Below, piece by piece: positions 54,262-63,959 of a stretch of DNA of 64,000 nucleotides. The notes under the pieces are model-generated. The model was given only the letters and a program-made list of their open reading frames with translations. It was not told the DNA's origin and did not search any database. The DNA lies in NCBI GenBank assembly GCA_026315105.1, contig CM048755.1:758031301-758095300 (forward strand). The letters are read 5' to 3'. The position numbers were made by a program, and so were the translations under genes. This DNA is from Locusta migratoria. Taxonomy: Eukaryota; Arthropoda; Insecta; Orthoptera; Acrididae. How positions within the stretch are numbered: position 1 is the stretch's first letter; each line of letters begins with the position of its first letter.

Positions 54262-54990
54262 CCTAGGGAGGGCTCGAACCTCCGACAGCCAGCAACCACA
54301 CGCTCTGCAACGAGGTGCCTTAGACCGCTCTGCTACTCCACTGCGGCCCGTGTGCCGGACTACCATCATGCCATGCAATGAAACATTTGGTAGCAAAATC
54401 GGTACAACATTACGTAAGAAATCAGCAGCCACTGCACCATTTAGATTGCCACTGATAAAAAAGGTGCCAATTACACTTCCTCCCATAATGCCGCACCATA
54501 CATTAACCCACCAAGTTCGCTGATGTTCACTTGTTGCAGCCATGGTAGATTTTCCGTTGCCCAATAGTGCATATTACGCTGGTTTACGTTATCTCTGTGA
54601 ATGACGCTTCCTCACTAAACAGAAATTGTTATCATCCCGTAATTCATTTTGCACCCAATGGCAAAACTGTACACAATGTTCAATGTCTTCACCATGCAAA
54701 TCATGGTGCATAGAAATATGGTACGCATGAAATTTATGATGATGCAGAATTCTCAACATCACTGCTTTTGAGATTTCCGATTCTCGCTGAATTTGTCTGC
54801 TACTCATGTGTGGATTAGCCGCAACTGCAGCTAAAACACTTACTTGGACATTATCATTTGTTGTAGGTTGTGGTTGACGTTTCACTTGTGGCTGATCATT
54901 TCCTATCTCTTTAAATAATTTAACTATCCGACGAAAGGTCCAGACACTTGGATGATGTCTTCCAGGATAATGATCAACACACACAGCACA
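53790..54990 (-). pseudogene. Mariner-like (DUF4817) transposase pseudogene
   Basis: In coding order: HYPGRHHPSVWTFRRIVKLF, SSRQIQRESEISKAVMLRIL (helix-turn-helix), HAYHISMHHDLHGEDIEHCV, FSEEASFT (normally D-E, first catalytic Asp changed to Glu), WHDGSP (second Asp) up to the SINE, then after it WIGCRSTIPWPEHLSDLKSPDFFLWG (third Asp), PENMRQHIVDACENI and EVEGHHFEHLL. The order and phrases match a widespread arthropod mariner-like gene. Frameshifts and the SINE make it inactive. Confidence 0.75.
54103..54350 (-). mobile_element. tRNA-derived SINE with internal (TG)n, same family as 22287-22481
   Basis: On the minus strand: GGGCCGCAGTGGAGTAGCAG (box A region), CGGAGGTTCGAGCCCTCCCT (box B), (TG)n of about 27 units, then CCTTAGGTTAGTTTACC and a tail with GACTGATGACCACG. 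TGTGC(T/C)G flanks both sides (54096 and 54351). It interrupts the mariner transposase just after HDGSP. Confidence 0.85.
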
Positions 54991-55549
54991 GGCCCATTGG
55001 GCATTTTGATCACACTATCCATACATAAATACCATATCAACCTTTTCTGCAATTGGTAAACAGTCCATTGTAACATAATGTATCACAAAGCAAATACCAT
55101 TCGCACTGGCGAAATGTTAAGAGATACCACCTATTTATACGTTTGTGACTATTACATCGCCATCTATGACAAAGTGAAAAAATTGTTCCAAATAAAACAT
55201 TCATATTTATTTATGTACTAGATGAATAGGTGGTTTTTTTTTTTTTTTTTTTTTGTGTGTGGTTTTAGGGCGCACAACTGCTAAGGTCATTAGCGCCCAG
55301 ACAAGAACAGAGAGTCACTAGATCTCAAAAAAATTGGTAACTGCCAGTTAGAATATCAAGAGAAGGCTAAAAACAAAAGATAAAAAACAATTAAAAGGGT
55401 TAAATAGCCTTTGATCAATTGGCCAAGTTGATAAAACGCAAAACCCGAGCAGCTGCCCGTGTGTCATCAGCTAAAATTTCCTCCAGAGTAGATGGAAAGT
55501 GAAGGGCTACATGGAGATGATTAAAATTAACACAAGACACTAAAACATG

Positions 55550-56318
55550 TCACACTGTCAGCAGTGCACCGCAGGAACACAGCGGTGCAGGGTCGGCAGA
55601 TAGCAGGTGACGGTGGCTGAAACGGCAGTGACCAATCCGCAACCGGGCCAGGATGACCACCTCTCGTCGAGAGGGGCGTGAGGAGGTCCTCCAAGCTGTT
55701 GGGATCGGTTTTACATTTCTCAATTTATTGTCGTGCAGTGAGAACCACGCACTGTGCCAGGACGACACGATACTCCGGCGAAGAGCCCGTTGAACATCAT
55801 CTGATGGGACGCAAAAGGTAGCCATGCGAGGTAAAAGAGCTGCGGCCTTGGCTGCTATATCGGCGGTCTCATTCCCGGGCACACCCACATGGCCAGGGAC
55901 CCACAGAAAAGTAACGTGATAGCTGTCATCTGCTAGCAACTGGAGGGAGCGTTGGATCCGATACACGAGAGGATGGGTCGAGAGAGGGTCCTTAAGACTC
56001 TGCAGGGCACTAAGGGAGTCCGAACAGATGGCATAAAAAGGATGGCGGCGGCGGCGGCAGGTATATAAAACAGCCTGGTGGAGGGCAAAAAGCTAAGCCA
56101 TGAAAGGGAGCTTGTATTTTAAACGGTTGTTCCCAACGACAAAGGCAGATCCGACACCATCAGTGCTGTTGGAACCATCAGTATAGATAAATATTGCAAT
56201 ATCGAACAGCGAACGGAGTTCGACAAGCATCGAGCGATATACCAAATCCGGGGTTCTCTCCTTGGGCAGCGAACTAAGTTGAAGGAAGGGTAAAATCTAG
56301 CAGGCGACGAAACCAAAC
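55550..56318 (-). pseudogene. RNase H and C-terminal region of copy C
   Basis: Frames read LVRCPRREPRIWYIARCLSN-type shadow sequence and, in the true frame after 55966, RIQRSLQLLADDSYHVTFLW with VPGHVGVPGNETADIAAKAA (His, Asn and Asp of RNase H), then ATFCVPSDDVQRALRRSIVS and RPSRREVVILARLRIGHCRF. The DGSK block lies near 56150 in another frame (VFDIAIFIYTDGSNS-like). Broken by several small indels, including a deletion near 56090. Confidence 0.7.
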
Positions 56319-57572
56319 TCAAGGTGGAAGCAAGGCTATAGCAGACAACTGATATTGGCGATCGAGTGAGTCGTCAAAAAATAATCTGTAAGATGGACGG
56401 TTGGGCATCGACCGCAAGCGGCATGCGTACCGACACAAGAGTATATCACGCCGAGTGGTCAAGGGTAACACAGCAGCCTCAGCATACAGACTTTCAACAG
56501 GACTGGTATAAAATGCACCGGGAGCCAGGCGTAATACCCGATGGTGAATATAGTTGAGACGGCGAAGAATCGACGGCCGTGAAGAAGAGTATACAAGGCT
56601 TCCGTACTCGAGCTTCGACTGAACAATGGCCTGGTAAAGGTGAAGCATGACGGTACGATCCGCTTCACGCCAACTTGTGGGAACATGACCTTCAGTCCAT
56701 ATGCGATTGTAGGTACTAAGAAGAAACCACTTGCCCGCAGGAGAGAGGTTCTTCAGCATCTCTATATGAATGGAATCGGGCCCGGGAGCAGAAGATCGGG
56801 ACAGGGCGAGAGCACGGTCTAGCTCCTGCATGGTGAAGGCGACGTTATAATTTTCACGATTAAAAGAGTGGAAAGAAGGCAGCCGTGCCTCCTCTACCTG
56901 TTTGCGAGGGAGAAAGGCAGGGTGGTAATGGGCAAAGCTCGAAACCTCCGCAAAGAAACTGCCCAATGCGTTGGAAACATCAGCGGGGTCCACGAGGACT
57001 GTGGTCTCCACGGTCACGCCAGAAATCGGGGAGTGGACCTTAATGCCGGATGAACAGCGGAGGCCACCCCAAACAACCGTGGAGGGAGTAAAACGGTTGA
57101 AAGAACTAGTAAAAGCAGTCCAGCAAGCTTTCTTGCTGTCGTTTACGATACGACGACATTGCACTCTCATACGTTTATAATGTATGCAATTCTCCAAAGT
57201 TGGGTGGCGGCAGAAGGTGCGTAAAGCACGGCGCCGGGCTCTAAGCGTGTCACGGCAGGCTGCAGTCCACCAAGGGACCGGCACACGACGTGGAGAGGAT
57301 GATGGACGAGGTATGGAATGTTCGGCAGCGGTGAGAATAACCTCTGTGAGGTATTCGACCTGACTGTCATAGCTGGGAAAATTCTGATCGTGAAAAAACA
57401 GCCATGGAAGAATAAAGCCCCCAGTCGGCTTTAGAAATGTTCCAACTGGTGGGACGAGGAGATGGGGAATGATGCAGGAAGTGGATGATACAAGGGAAAT
57501 GGTCACTTGAGTACGTGTCAGAAAGTGCATACCACTCAAACCGACCGGCAAGCTGAGGAGTGCATATCGCAA
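56319..57572 (-). CDS. ORF2 segment of copy C with in-frame loss of the RT palm
   Basis: An open frame of 417 codons contains PVPWWTAACRDTLRARRRAL, SFNRFTPSTVVWGGLR, ALALSRSSAPGPDSIHIEML and NRIWTEGHVPTSWREA, then jumps directly to DRTVMLHLYQAIVQSKLEYG, the thumb. Compared with copy D, 870 nt (62085-62954 there) are absent, removing motifs A, B and C. The junction has 3-nt microhomology (GCT) and preserves the frame. Confidence 0.85.
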   Translation of the reverse strand: MRYALLSLPVGLSGMHFLTRTQVTISLVSSTSCIIPHLLVPPVGTFLKPTGGFILPWLFFHDQNFPSYDSQVEYLTEVILTAAEHSIPRPSSSPRRVPVPWWTAACRDTLRARRRALRTFCRHPTLENCIHYKRMRVQCRRIVNDSKKACWTAFTSSFNRFTPSTVVWGGLRCSSGIKVHSPISGVTVETTVLVDPADVSNALGSFFAEVSSFAHYHPAFLPRKQVEEARLPSFHSFNRENYNVAFTMQELDRALALSRSSAPGPDSIHIEMLKNLSPAGKWFLLSTYNRIWTEGHVPTSWREADRTVMLHLYQAIVQSKLEYGSLVYSSSRPSILRRLNYIHHRVLRLAPGAFYTSPVESLYAEAAVLPLTTRRDILLCRYACRLRSMPNRPSYRLFFDDSLDRQYQLSAIALLPP

Positions 57573-58183
57573 GGTCTATGTGGGAGTAAGTATGGGTTGT
57601 GTCAGAAAGGAAGGTCAGTGCACCTGTGTTGAGGCAGACAAGATTGAGGTGTTGGAGAAGGTCCACCAAAAGGGAGCCTCTCAGACAAGGCGCCGGAGAG
57701 CCCCATAGGGGGTGGTGGGCATTAAAGTCGCCTACCAACACGAAAGGTGAAGGGAGCTGGTCAACGAGGTGTAGCATATCTGCCCTAGTAAGGGCAGATG
57801 ACGATGGCGAATAGATATTACATAGGGAAAAGGTAAATGTGGATAGAGTGATGCGGATGGCAACTGCCTGTAGGTGAATATGCAATGTAATGGGATGGAA
57901 ATAGACGTCGTCTCGAAGGAGCATCAGAACCCCGTCCATGGGCTGGGGTACCTTCCACGGGTGGCAGGTCGAAACGCACAGAGGTGTAGTGGTGAAAGTC
58001 TGCACGATCACTTGGATGCAACTTAGTTTCTTGGAGACACACTAGAAGTGGGCAGTGCAATTGAAGGAGTAGTTTTAGCTCCTCCCGATTGGAACGAATG
58101 CCGCGAATATTCCATTGAAGGAGCACCATGATAAAAAATGAGATAGGAAATGAGGATAAATACGAACAAGCAAGTGGGGTCAC
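57367..58183 (-). pseudogene. Endonuclease domain of copy C
   Basis: Two frames: LLQWNIRGIRSNREELKLLL (Asn) and LLVCLQETKLHPSD (Glu) in the first; FTFSLCNIYSPS, PFVLVGDFNAHHPLWGSP (Asp and Asn), THTYSHIDLAICTPQLAGRF and SDTYSSDHFPCIIHF (final SDH) in the second, after a frameshift near 57945. All apurinic-endonuclease catalytic residues are visible. Confidence 0.8.
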
Positions 58184-58222
58184 CTCGACGGCCGCTGAGG
58201 ATTGGATTTCGAGGGAGCACTG

Positions 58223-59770
58223 CTATCGCAGGGTCATGGTCCATAGTTTCGACCGAGGTGCCTGCCACCTCCTTGAGTTGATCAGGAGGGGCAGTTTCCA
58301 CCGCCAATAAAGGGCCGGGTGCCCGGCAGACGGAGCGTCCCGGTGAAACAGAAGACGGCAGAGGCCGGCAACTGTTGGGCGGCGTGACGGATGGGTCACG
58401 CCTCGGCGGGAAAGGTGAGGAACTCTTTCTTGTTGGCCCTTCTGGAAGATTTGACGGTGAGAAGAGGCAGTTGACAGTTGGGAAGCCTGAGAACGCAGAA
58501 AATCCTCACGGACGGGTTCCTTTTTCAAAGTCTGGGCATCTTGTTTAGATGCCCGCGGTTTACCAGAGGTTGACGAAGACTGTACTTTAGAAGCATCAGG
58601 AGGAAGCGGGGACGTGGAACGGGCGATCTTCGGGCTGGCGGATCGCACAACCATGTCAGCGAAGGTAAAATCACAGGTCTGGGTACTTGAATCCTTAGTA
58701 GGTCGAGTGGAGGTGAGGACCTTACTGTATGTGCCCGCTGGGAGGACAGTGGGCTTTCGACTCGCCAACAACTTTCGAGCGGCAGATGTTGATACCATTT
58801 CCATAACCCGAATTTGCTGGATGACCTTTTCATCCTTGTATTCAAGGCAGTCGCGAAAGGAAGCCACATGGTCACCGTTGCAGTTAAGGCAGTGAGGGGA
58901 CGGAGGTGGGCAATCCCCCTCAAAGGCGTCCCTACCACAAGTGACATTTTGCTGCATTTGGGCAAGATTCACGGGTATGGTTGTACCTGTGGCATTGCAA
59001 ACAGCGTGTTGGGTTTGGAATATAAGGGCGTACTGAGATAACTTCGTACCCTCCTTTGACCTTCGACAGGAGTTCAACTCTGTCGAACATCAAAAACACA
59101 GTACGAGTCGGTGTCAGCTGGTTATCTACCTTTTTCAAAACCCTCTGCACGGCTGTTGACACCCTGATCAGATATGTAGGTTTGTATGTCTCCGTCACAC
59201 AACCCATCAAGGGATCTCGTGAAGACTACCCCCCGTGACGAGTTGAGCGTGCGATGCGCTTGTACCTTGACTGGAAACATGTGTAACAACGTAGTCCGTA
59301 TTAGTTTTTGGGCCTGGGAGGCACTGTCCACTTCCAGCAACAATGTGCCATTGCGCTGACGCGAACAGGTTTTAACAGGGCCAGCAATTGCATCTACACC
59401 TTTCTGGATGACGAAAGGATTGACAGACGTGAAATCTTTTCCATCGGTGCGGGAGACAACAAGAAATCTCTGTAGATTAGGCAGAGTCTTCTTTTGCTGA
59501 GGCGAATCTATCTTACGTTTCTGGGTCAACGTCACTGAAGAAGAGAAGGAAGTCATCGGTTAAGTGTCCCCCGTGATTACCGGCGTCTCCAATGGCGCGC
59601 TCCTTCCTAGTGGGGGCCCTCTCCGAGGGCTTACCCACCTTAGGTGATTGTTCACACCTCAGGTCACACCTCCCGAGAACTGACGGAGGGACCAATTGGC
59701 ATGTTCGAAAGGTACCAGCTCGGGTAATCACCCCTCCCTGGGCCTGGCCTTTACCAGGGGGTACGTACAT
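58223..59770 (-). pseudogene. ORF1 (gag-like, zinc-knuckle) of copy C
   Basis: Frames read KTLPNLQRFLVVSRTDGKDF, LLLEVDSASQAQKLIRTTLL, TRSLDGLCDGDIQTYISDQG, VRPYIPNPTRCLQCHRYNHT with C-x2-C-x4-H-x4-C, CGRDAFEGDCPPPSPHCLNC and GDHVASFRDCLEYKDEKVIQ (further knuckles), then a Ser/Pro/Thr-rich tail. This is the RNA-binding protein of the element. Frameshifts near 59100 and 59540. Confidence 0.75.
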
Positions 59771-59862
59771 GCCCTACTTGTCTACCCGGGGCGGGGAATT
59801 ATGCGTTACCCCATCACCTGCTATGCACAGGGAGGAAAGAAGAAGAATAGAGGAAGTGAGGA

Positions 59863-60594
59863 GAACCTTCCACGGGTGGCAGGTCGAACCGCACAGAGGT
59901 GTAGTGTGAAAAGTCTGCACGATCACTTGGACGCAACTTAGTTTCTTGGAGGCAGACGACAAGCTGGCAGTGCAATCGAAGGAGTACTTTTAATTCCTCC
60001 CGATTGGAACGAATGCCGCGAATATTCCATTGCAGGAGCGCCATGATAAAAAATGAGAGAAGAAAAGAACATAAAAAGGAACAAGCAGATGGGGTCACCT
60101 TGACGGCCGCTGAGGACCGGACTTCGAGGGAGCACTGCTATCGCCATCTAGTGGCAAAGGGTCATGTTCCATTGGTTCGATCGACGCGTCTGCCACCTCC
60201 CGGAGTTCATCAGGAGGGGCAGCTTCCCCCGCCGGAAAACGGCCTGGTACCCGACAGACGGAGCGTCCCGGTGAAACAGAAGACGGCCGAGGCTGGCAAC
60301 TGTTGGATGGTGTGACCGAAGAGTCACGCCTCGGCGGGGAAGGGGGGGGGCTGTTTTTTCTGGAAGCCTTCTTAGAAGTATGACGGGTGGAAGATGCGGT
60401 TGACGATTGAGAAGTCTGAGTCTTGAGATAATCTTCACGGACTGCTTCTTTTTTTGAACTCCGGGCAGCAGATTTGGGTGCCCGGGTTGTGTGTGAACTG
60501 GTCGACGAATTCGCTGTAGAACGGGCAGAAGGGATCGGAGAGGTGGAACGAGCAATTTTCGGGCTAGCCGACCTGATGACAGTGTCACAGACCC

Positions 60595-60597
<3 letters not shown>
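59863..60597 (-). mobile_element. Fragment of the same I/Nimb-like family (ORF1 end to endonuclease start)
   Basis: It matches copy C from about 57945 to 58640: ARKLLVPPLRSLLP-type ORF1 tail, then ALLQWNIRGIRSNREELKVL and RADFSHYTSVRFDLPPVEG. It stops abruptly at 59862, where the truncated 5' region of copy C begins. Both ends are truncated, and the orientation is the same as its neighbours. Confidence 0.75.
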
Positions 60598-60631
<34 letters not shown>

Positions 60632-60892
60632 GCGCCCAGTCAAAAACATAGATTCGCTATGGCCTCAAAAAAATGGGGACTGTCAGAACATCCAGAAGAG
60701 GCTAAAAACGAAAGATAAAAGACAATTAAAAGGGTTAAATATCCTTGGATAAGTTGGCCAAGTTGATAAAACGCAAAACTCTAGCAGCTGCTCGCGTGTC
60801 ATCAGCTAAAATTTCCTCCAGAGTAGACGGAAGGTGAACGGCTACACGGAGATGATTAAAAAGTACCCAAGACAGTAAAACATGTCGCACGG

Positions 60893-63841
60893 TCAGCAGT
60901 TCACCGCAGGAGCACAGCGGTGCAGGGTCGGCGGACAGCAAGTGCGGTGGCTGAAACGGCAGTGACCGATCCGCAACCGGGACAGGATGACCTCCTCCCG
61001 CCGAGAGGGGCGTGAGGAGGTCCTCCAAGCGGTCGGGATCGGTTTTACAGTTCGCAATTTGTTGTTGGACATTGAAAACCACGCACTGTGCCATTGCGAC
61101 ACGATACTCCGGCGGAGAGCCCGTTGAACATCGTCAGATGGGACGCAAAAGGTAGCCACGCGAGGTAAAAGAGCTGCGGCCTTGGCAGCTATGTCGGCCG
61201 TCTCATTCCCGGGCACACCTACATGGCCAGGGACCCACAGGAAAGAAACGTGACAGCTGTCATCTGCTAGCAACTGGAGGGAGCGTTGGATCCGATACAC
61301 GAGAGGATGGTGTGACAAAGGGTCCTTAAGACTCTGCAGGGCAATAAGGGAGTCCGAGCAGATGGCATAGAAAGGTTGGCGGTGGCGGCAGGTGTACAAA
61401 ACGGCCTGGTGGAGGGCAAAAAGCTCAGCCGTGAAGTTCGAGCACCGGTCAGGGAGCTTGTATTGGAAACGGTTTTCCTCGACGACGAAGGCAGATCCGA
61501 CACCGGCAGTGCTCTTGGAACCATCAGTGTAAATAAATATGGCGTTATCGAACCGCGAACGGAGTTCGACAAGCCTCGAGCGGTATACCAAAACCGGAGT
61601 GCTCTCCTTGGGGAGCGAACTAAGTTCGAGGTGAGTGTGAACCGGGGCCGTATGCCACGGTGGCAATGGGCTTTCGCCCAACCGAAAGGTGGAAGGAAGG
61701 GTAAAATCGAGCCGCTGAAGTAGGCGGCGAAACCGAACTCCAGGTGGAAGCAAGGCAATCGCAGACAACTGATATTGGCGATCGAGTGAGTTGTCAAAAA
61801 ATAATCGGTAAGATGGATGGTTGGGCATCGACCGCAGGCGGCATGCGTACCGAGACAAAAGTACGTCACGCCGAGTGGTCAAAGGTAATACAGCAGCCTC
61901 GGCATACAGACTTTCAACAGGGCTAGTATAAAATGCACCGTTCGCCAGACGTAATCCACGATGGTGGATAGAGTTGAGACGGCGGAGAATCGACGGCCGT
62001 GCAGAGGAGTATACAAGGCTTCCATAGTCTAGCTTCGACTGAACAATGGCCTGGTAAAGGTGAAGCAGGACGGTACGGTCCGCTCCCCATGACGTGCCAC
62101 TGAGGACACGAAGGACGTTAAGGGATCGGGCACAACGGGCAGCCAGGTAGGACACGTGCGTGGACCAGCAAAGTTTACGATCCAACATGAGTCCCAAGAA
62201 TTTCGTAGTCTCCACGAAAGGGAGAGCAACAGGGCCGAGATGTAGAGAGGGTGGAAGAAATTCCTTGTATCTCCAGAAGTTTATACACACCGTTTTCTCA
62301 GTGGAGAATCTGAAGCCATTTGCGATGCTGCAGGAATATAGACGGTCAAGACAGCGTTGAAGAGAACGCTCCAAGAGGCACGTCCGCTGGGCGCTACAAT
62401 AGATTGCGAAATCGTCAACAAAAAGAGATCCGGAGACGTCGGCTGAAAGGCAATCCACGATCGGATTGATTGCAATGGCAAAGAGCGCCACACTCAAGAC
62501 GGAGCCCTGTGGTACCCCATTCTCCTGGCAATAGGTATCTGACAGAACAGAACCCACCCGTACCCGGAACTTGCGATCCGCCAAAAACTCTTGAATGAAA
62601 AGAGGAAAGCGGCCCCGAAGGCCCCATGTGTGCAATGTGCGGAGAATGCCCGCTCTCCAACAGGTATCGTATGCCTTCTCCAAGTCGAAGAACACTGCTA
62701 CTGTTTGACGCTTCCTTAGAAAGTTGTTCATAATGAAGGTCGACAACGTAACGAGGTGATCAGCAGCAGAGCGGTGTCGACGAAAACCGCATTGGATATT
62801 AGTCAGGAGGCGGCGAGATTCGAGGAGGCAGACCAACCGAGCGTTAACCATGCGTTCCATCACCTTACAGACACAGCTCGTCAGAGAAATAGGACGATAA
62901 CTGGAAAGAAGATGTTTGTCCTTCCCTGGTTTGGGGATGGGGACAACAGTGGCTTCACGCCAACTTGTGGGAACATGACCTTCAGTCCATATGCGATTGT
63001 AGGTATTGAGAAGAAAGCACTTGCCCGCAGGAGAGAGGTTCTTCAGCATTTCAATGTGAATGGAATCGGGCCCGGGAGCAGAAGATCGGGACAGAGCGAG
63101 AGCACGGTCTAGCTCCTGCATGGTGAAGGCGACGTTATAATTTTCACGATTAGAAGAGTGGAAAGAAGGCGGCCGGGCCTCCTCTACCTGTTTGCAAGGG
63201 AGAAAGTTAGGGTGGTAATGGGCAGAGCTCGAAACCTCCGCAAAGAAGCGGCCCAATGCGTTGGAAACATCAGCGGGGGCCACGAGGACTGCATTCTCCA
63301 CGGTCAGGCCAGGAATCGGCGACTGGACCTTGATGCCGGATAGACGGCGTAGGCTACGCCAAACAAACATGGAAGGAGTAAAACGGTTAAAAGAACTAGT
63401 AAAAGCAGTCCAGCAAGCTTTCTTGCTGTCGTTCATGATACGACGACATAGCGCTCTCATACGTTTATAATGTATACAATTCTCCAAAGTCAGGTGGCGG
63501 CGGAAGGTGCATAAAAGCACGGCGCCGGGATCTAAGCGCGTCGCGGCAGGCTGCAGTCCACCAAGGGACCTGGACACGACGTGGAGAAGAGGAAGTACGA
63601 GGTATGGAATGTTCGGCAGCTGTGAGAATAACCTCTGTGAGGTAGTCGACCTGACTGTCACAGGTGGGAAAATCCCGATCGTGAAAAACAGCCATGGTAG
63701 AATAAAGCCCCCAGTCGGCTTTAGAAATGTTCCAACTGGTGGGACGAGGAGATGGAGAATGATGCAGGAAGTGGGTGATACAAGGGAAATGGTCACTTGA
63801 GTACGTGTCAGAAAGTGCATACCACTCAAACCGACCGGCAA
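60893..63841 (-). CDS. RT plus RNase H polyprotein of copy D
   Basis: This 982-codon frame is in the true frame from about 63510 to 60945. It has LENCIHYKRMRALCRRIMND (linker), SSAPGPDSIHIEMLKNL, VVPIPKPGKDKHLLSSYRPI, FFDLEKAYDTCWRAG (motif A), QENGVPQGSVLSVALFAIAI (motif B), SLFVDDFAIYCSAQ (motif C, FVDD near 62420), FLGLMLDRKLCWSTHV, then RNase H: IYTDGSKSTAGVG (near 61520), ELFALHQAV, ICSDSLIALQSL and LWVPGHVGVPGNETADIA (near 61200). All catalytic residues of both enzymes are kept. These enzymes copy the element RNA at the nicked target and remove the RNA strand. Confidence 0.9.
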   Translation of the reverse strand: MPVGLSGMHFLTRTQVTISLVSPTSCIILHLLVPPVGTFLKPTGGFILPWLFFTIGIFPPVTVRSTTSQRLFSQLPNIPYLVLPLLHVVSRSLGGLQPAATRLDPGAVLLCTFRRHLTLENCIHYKRMRALCRRIMNDSKKACWTAFTSSFNRFTPSMFVWRSLRRLSGIKVQSPIPGLTVENAVLVAPADVSNALGRFFAEVSSSAHYHPNFLPCKQVEEARPPSFHSSNRENYNVAFTMQELDRALALSRSSAPGPDSIHIEMLKNLSPAGKCFLLNTYNRIWTEGHVPTSWREATVVPIPKPGKDKHLLSSYRPISLTSCVCKVMERMVNARLVCLLESRRLLTNIQCGFRRHRSAADHLVTLSTFIMNNFLRKRQTVAVFFDLEKAYDTCWRAGILRTLHTWGLRGRFPLFIQEFLADRKFRVRVGSVLSDTYCQENGVPQGSVLSVALFAIAINPIVDCLSADVSGSLFVDDFAIYCSAQRTCLLERSLQRCLDRLYSCSIANGFRFSTEKTVCINFWRYKEFLPPSLHLGPVALPFVETTKFLGLMLDRKLCWSTHVSYLAARCARSLNVLRVLSGTSWGADRTVLLHLYQAIVQSKLDYGSLVYSSARPSILRRLNSIHHRGLRLANGAFYTSPVESLYAEAAVLPLTTRRDVLLSRYACRLRSMPNHPSYRLFFDNSLDRQYQLSAIALLPPGVRFRRLLQRLDFTLPSTFRLGESPLPPWHTAPVHTHLELSSLPKESTPVLVYRSRLVELRSRFDNAIFIYTDGSKSTAGVGSAFVVEENRFQYKLPDRCSNFTAELFALHQAVLYTCRHRQPFYAICSDSLIALQSLKDPLSHHPLVYRIQRSLQLLADDSCHVSFLWVPGHVGVPGNETADIAAKAAALLPRVATFCVPSDDVQRALRRSIVSQWHSAWFSMSNNKLRTVKPIPTAWRTSSRPSRREEVILSRLRIGHCRFSHRTCCPPTLHRCAPAVNC

Positions 63842-63959
63842 GCTGAGGAGTGCATATTGCGAGGTCTATACGGGAGTAAGTGTGTGTTGTGTCAGAAAGG
63901 AAGGTTGGTGCACCAGTGTTGATGCAGACAAGATCGAGGTGTTGGAGAAGGTCCACCAA
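63465..63959 (-). pseudogene. Endonuclease end and linker of copy D (upstream frame)
   Basis: The frame reads LDLVCINTGAPTFLSDTTHT, YSRIDLAICTPQLAGRFEWY, SDTYSSDHFPCITHFLHHSP (final SDH of the endonuclease), then QVPWWTAACRDALRSRRRAF. A one-base insertion near 63510 moves the following LENCIHYKRMRA into the RT frame. The N-terminal endonuclease blocks are outside the window. Confidence 0.82.

Larger units (their letters stand above)
53179..55235 (-). mobile_element. Mariner-like element with DUF4817-type transposase, carrying two SINEs
   Basis: The ends are inverted copies of about 100 bp sharing GTTTTATTTGGAACA, CACTTTGT.ATA.ATGG and GTAATA.TCACAAAC (left 53180-53290, right 55140-55235). 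Coding is on the minus strand from about 55020 to 53790. It is interrupted by SINEs at 53328-53645 (in the 3' part) and 54103-54350 (in the coding region). A non-LTR 3' tail directly abuts the right end. Confidence 0.75.
55236..59862 (-). mobile_element. I/Nimb-like non-LTR element, copy C (RT core deleted)
   Basis: In coding order: truncated 5' untranslated region (59862-59771), ORF1 (59770-58223), endonuclease (58183-57367), linker and RT with an in-frame 870-nt deletion (57572-56319), RNase H (56200-55700), C-terminal region, and a 3' end with GGGCGCACAACTGC and a T run (55236-55256). Only a handful of frameshifts are present. It cannot reverse-transcribe itself because motifs A to C are gone. 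Confidence 0.85.
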
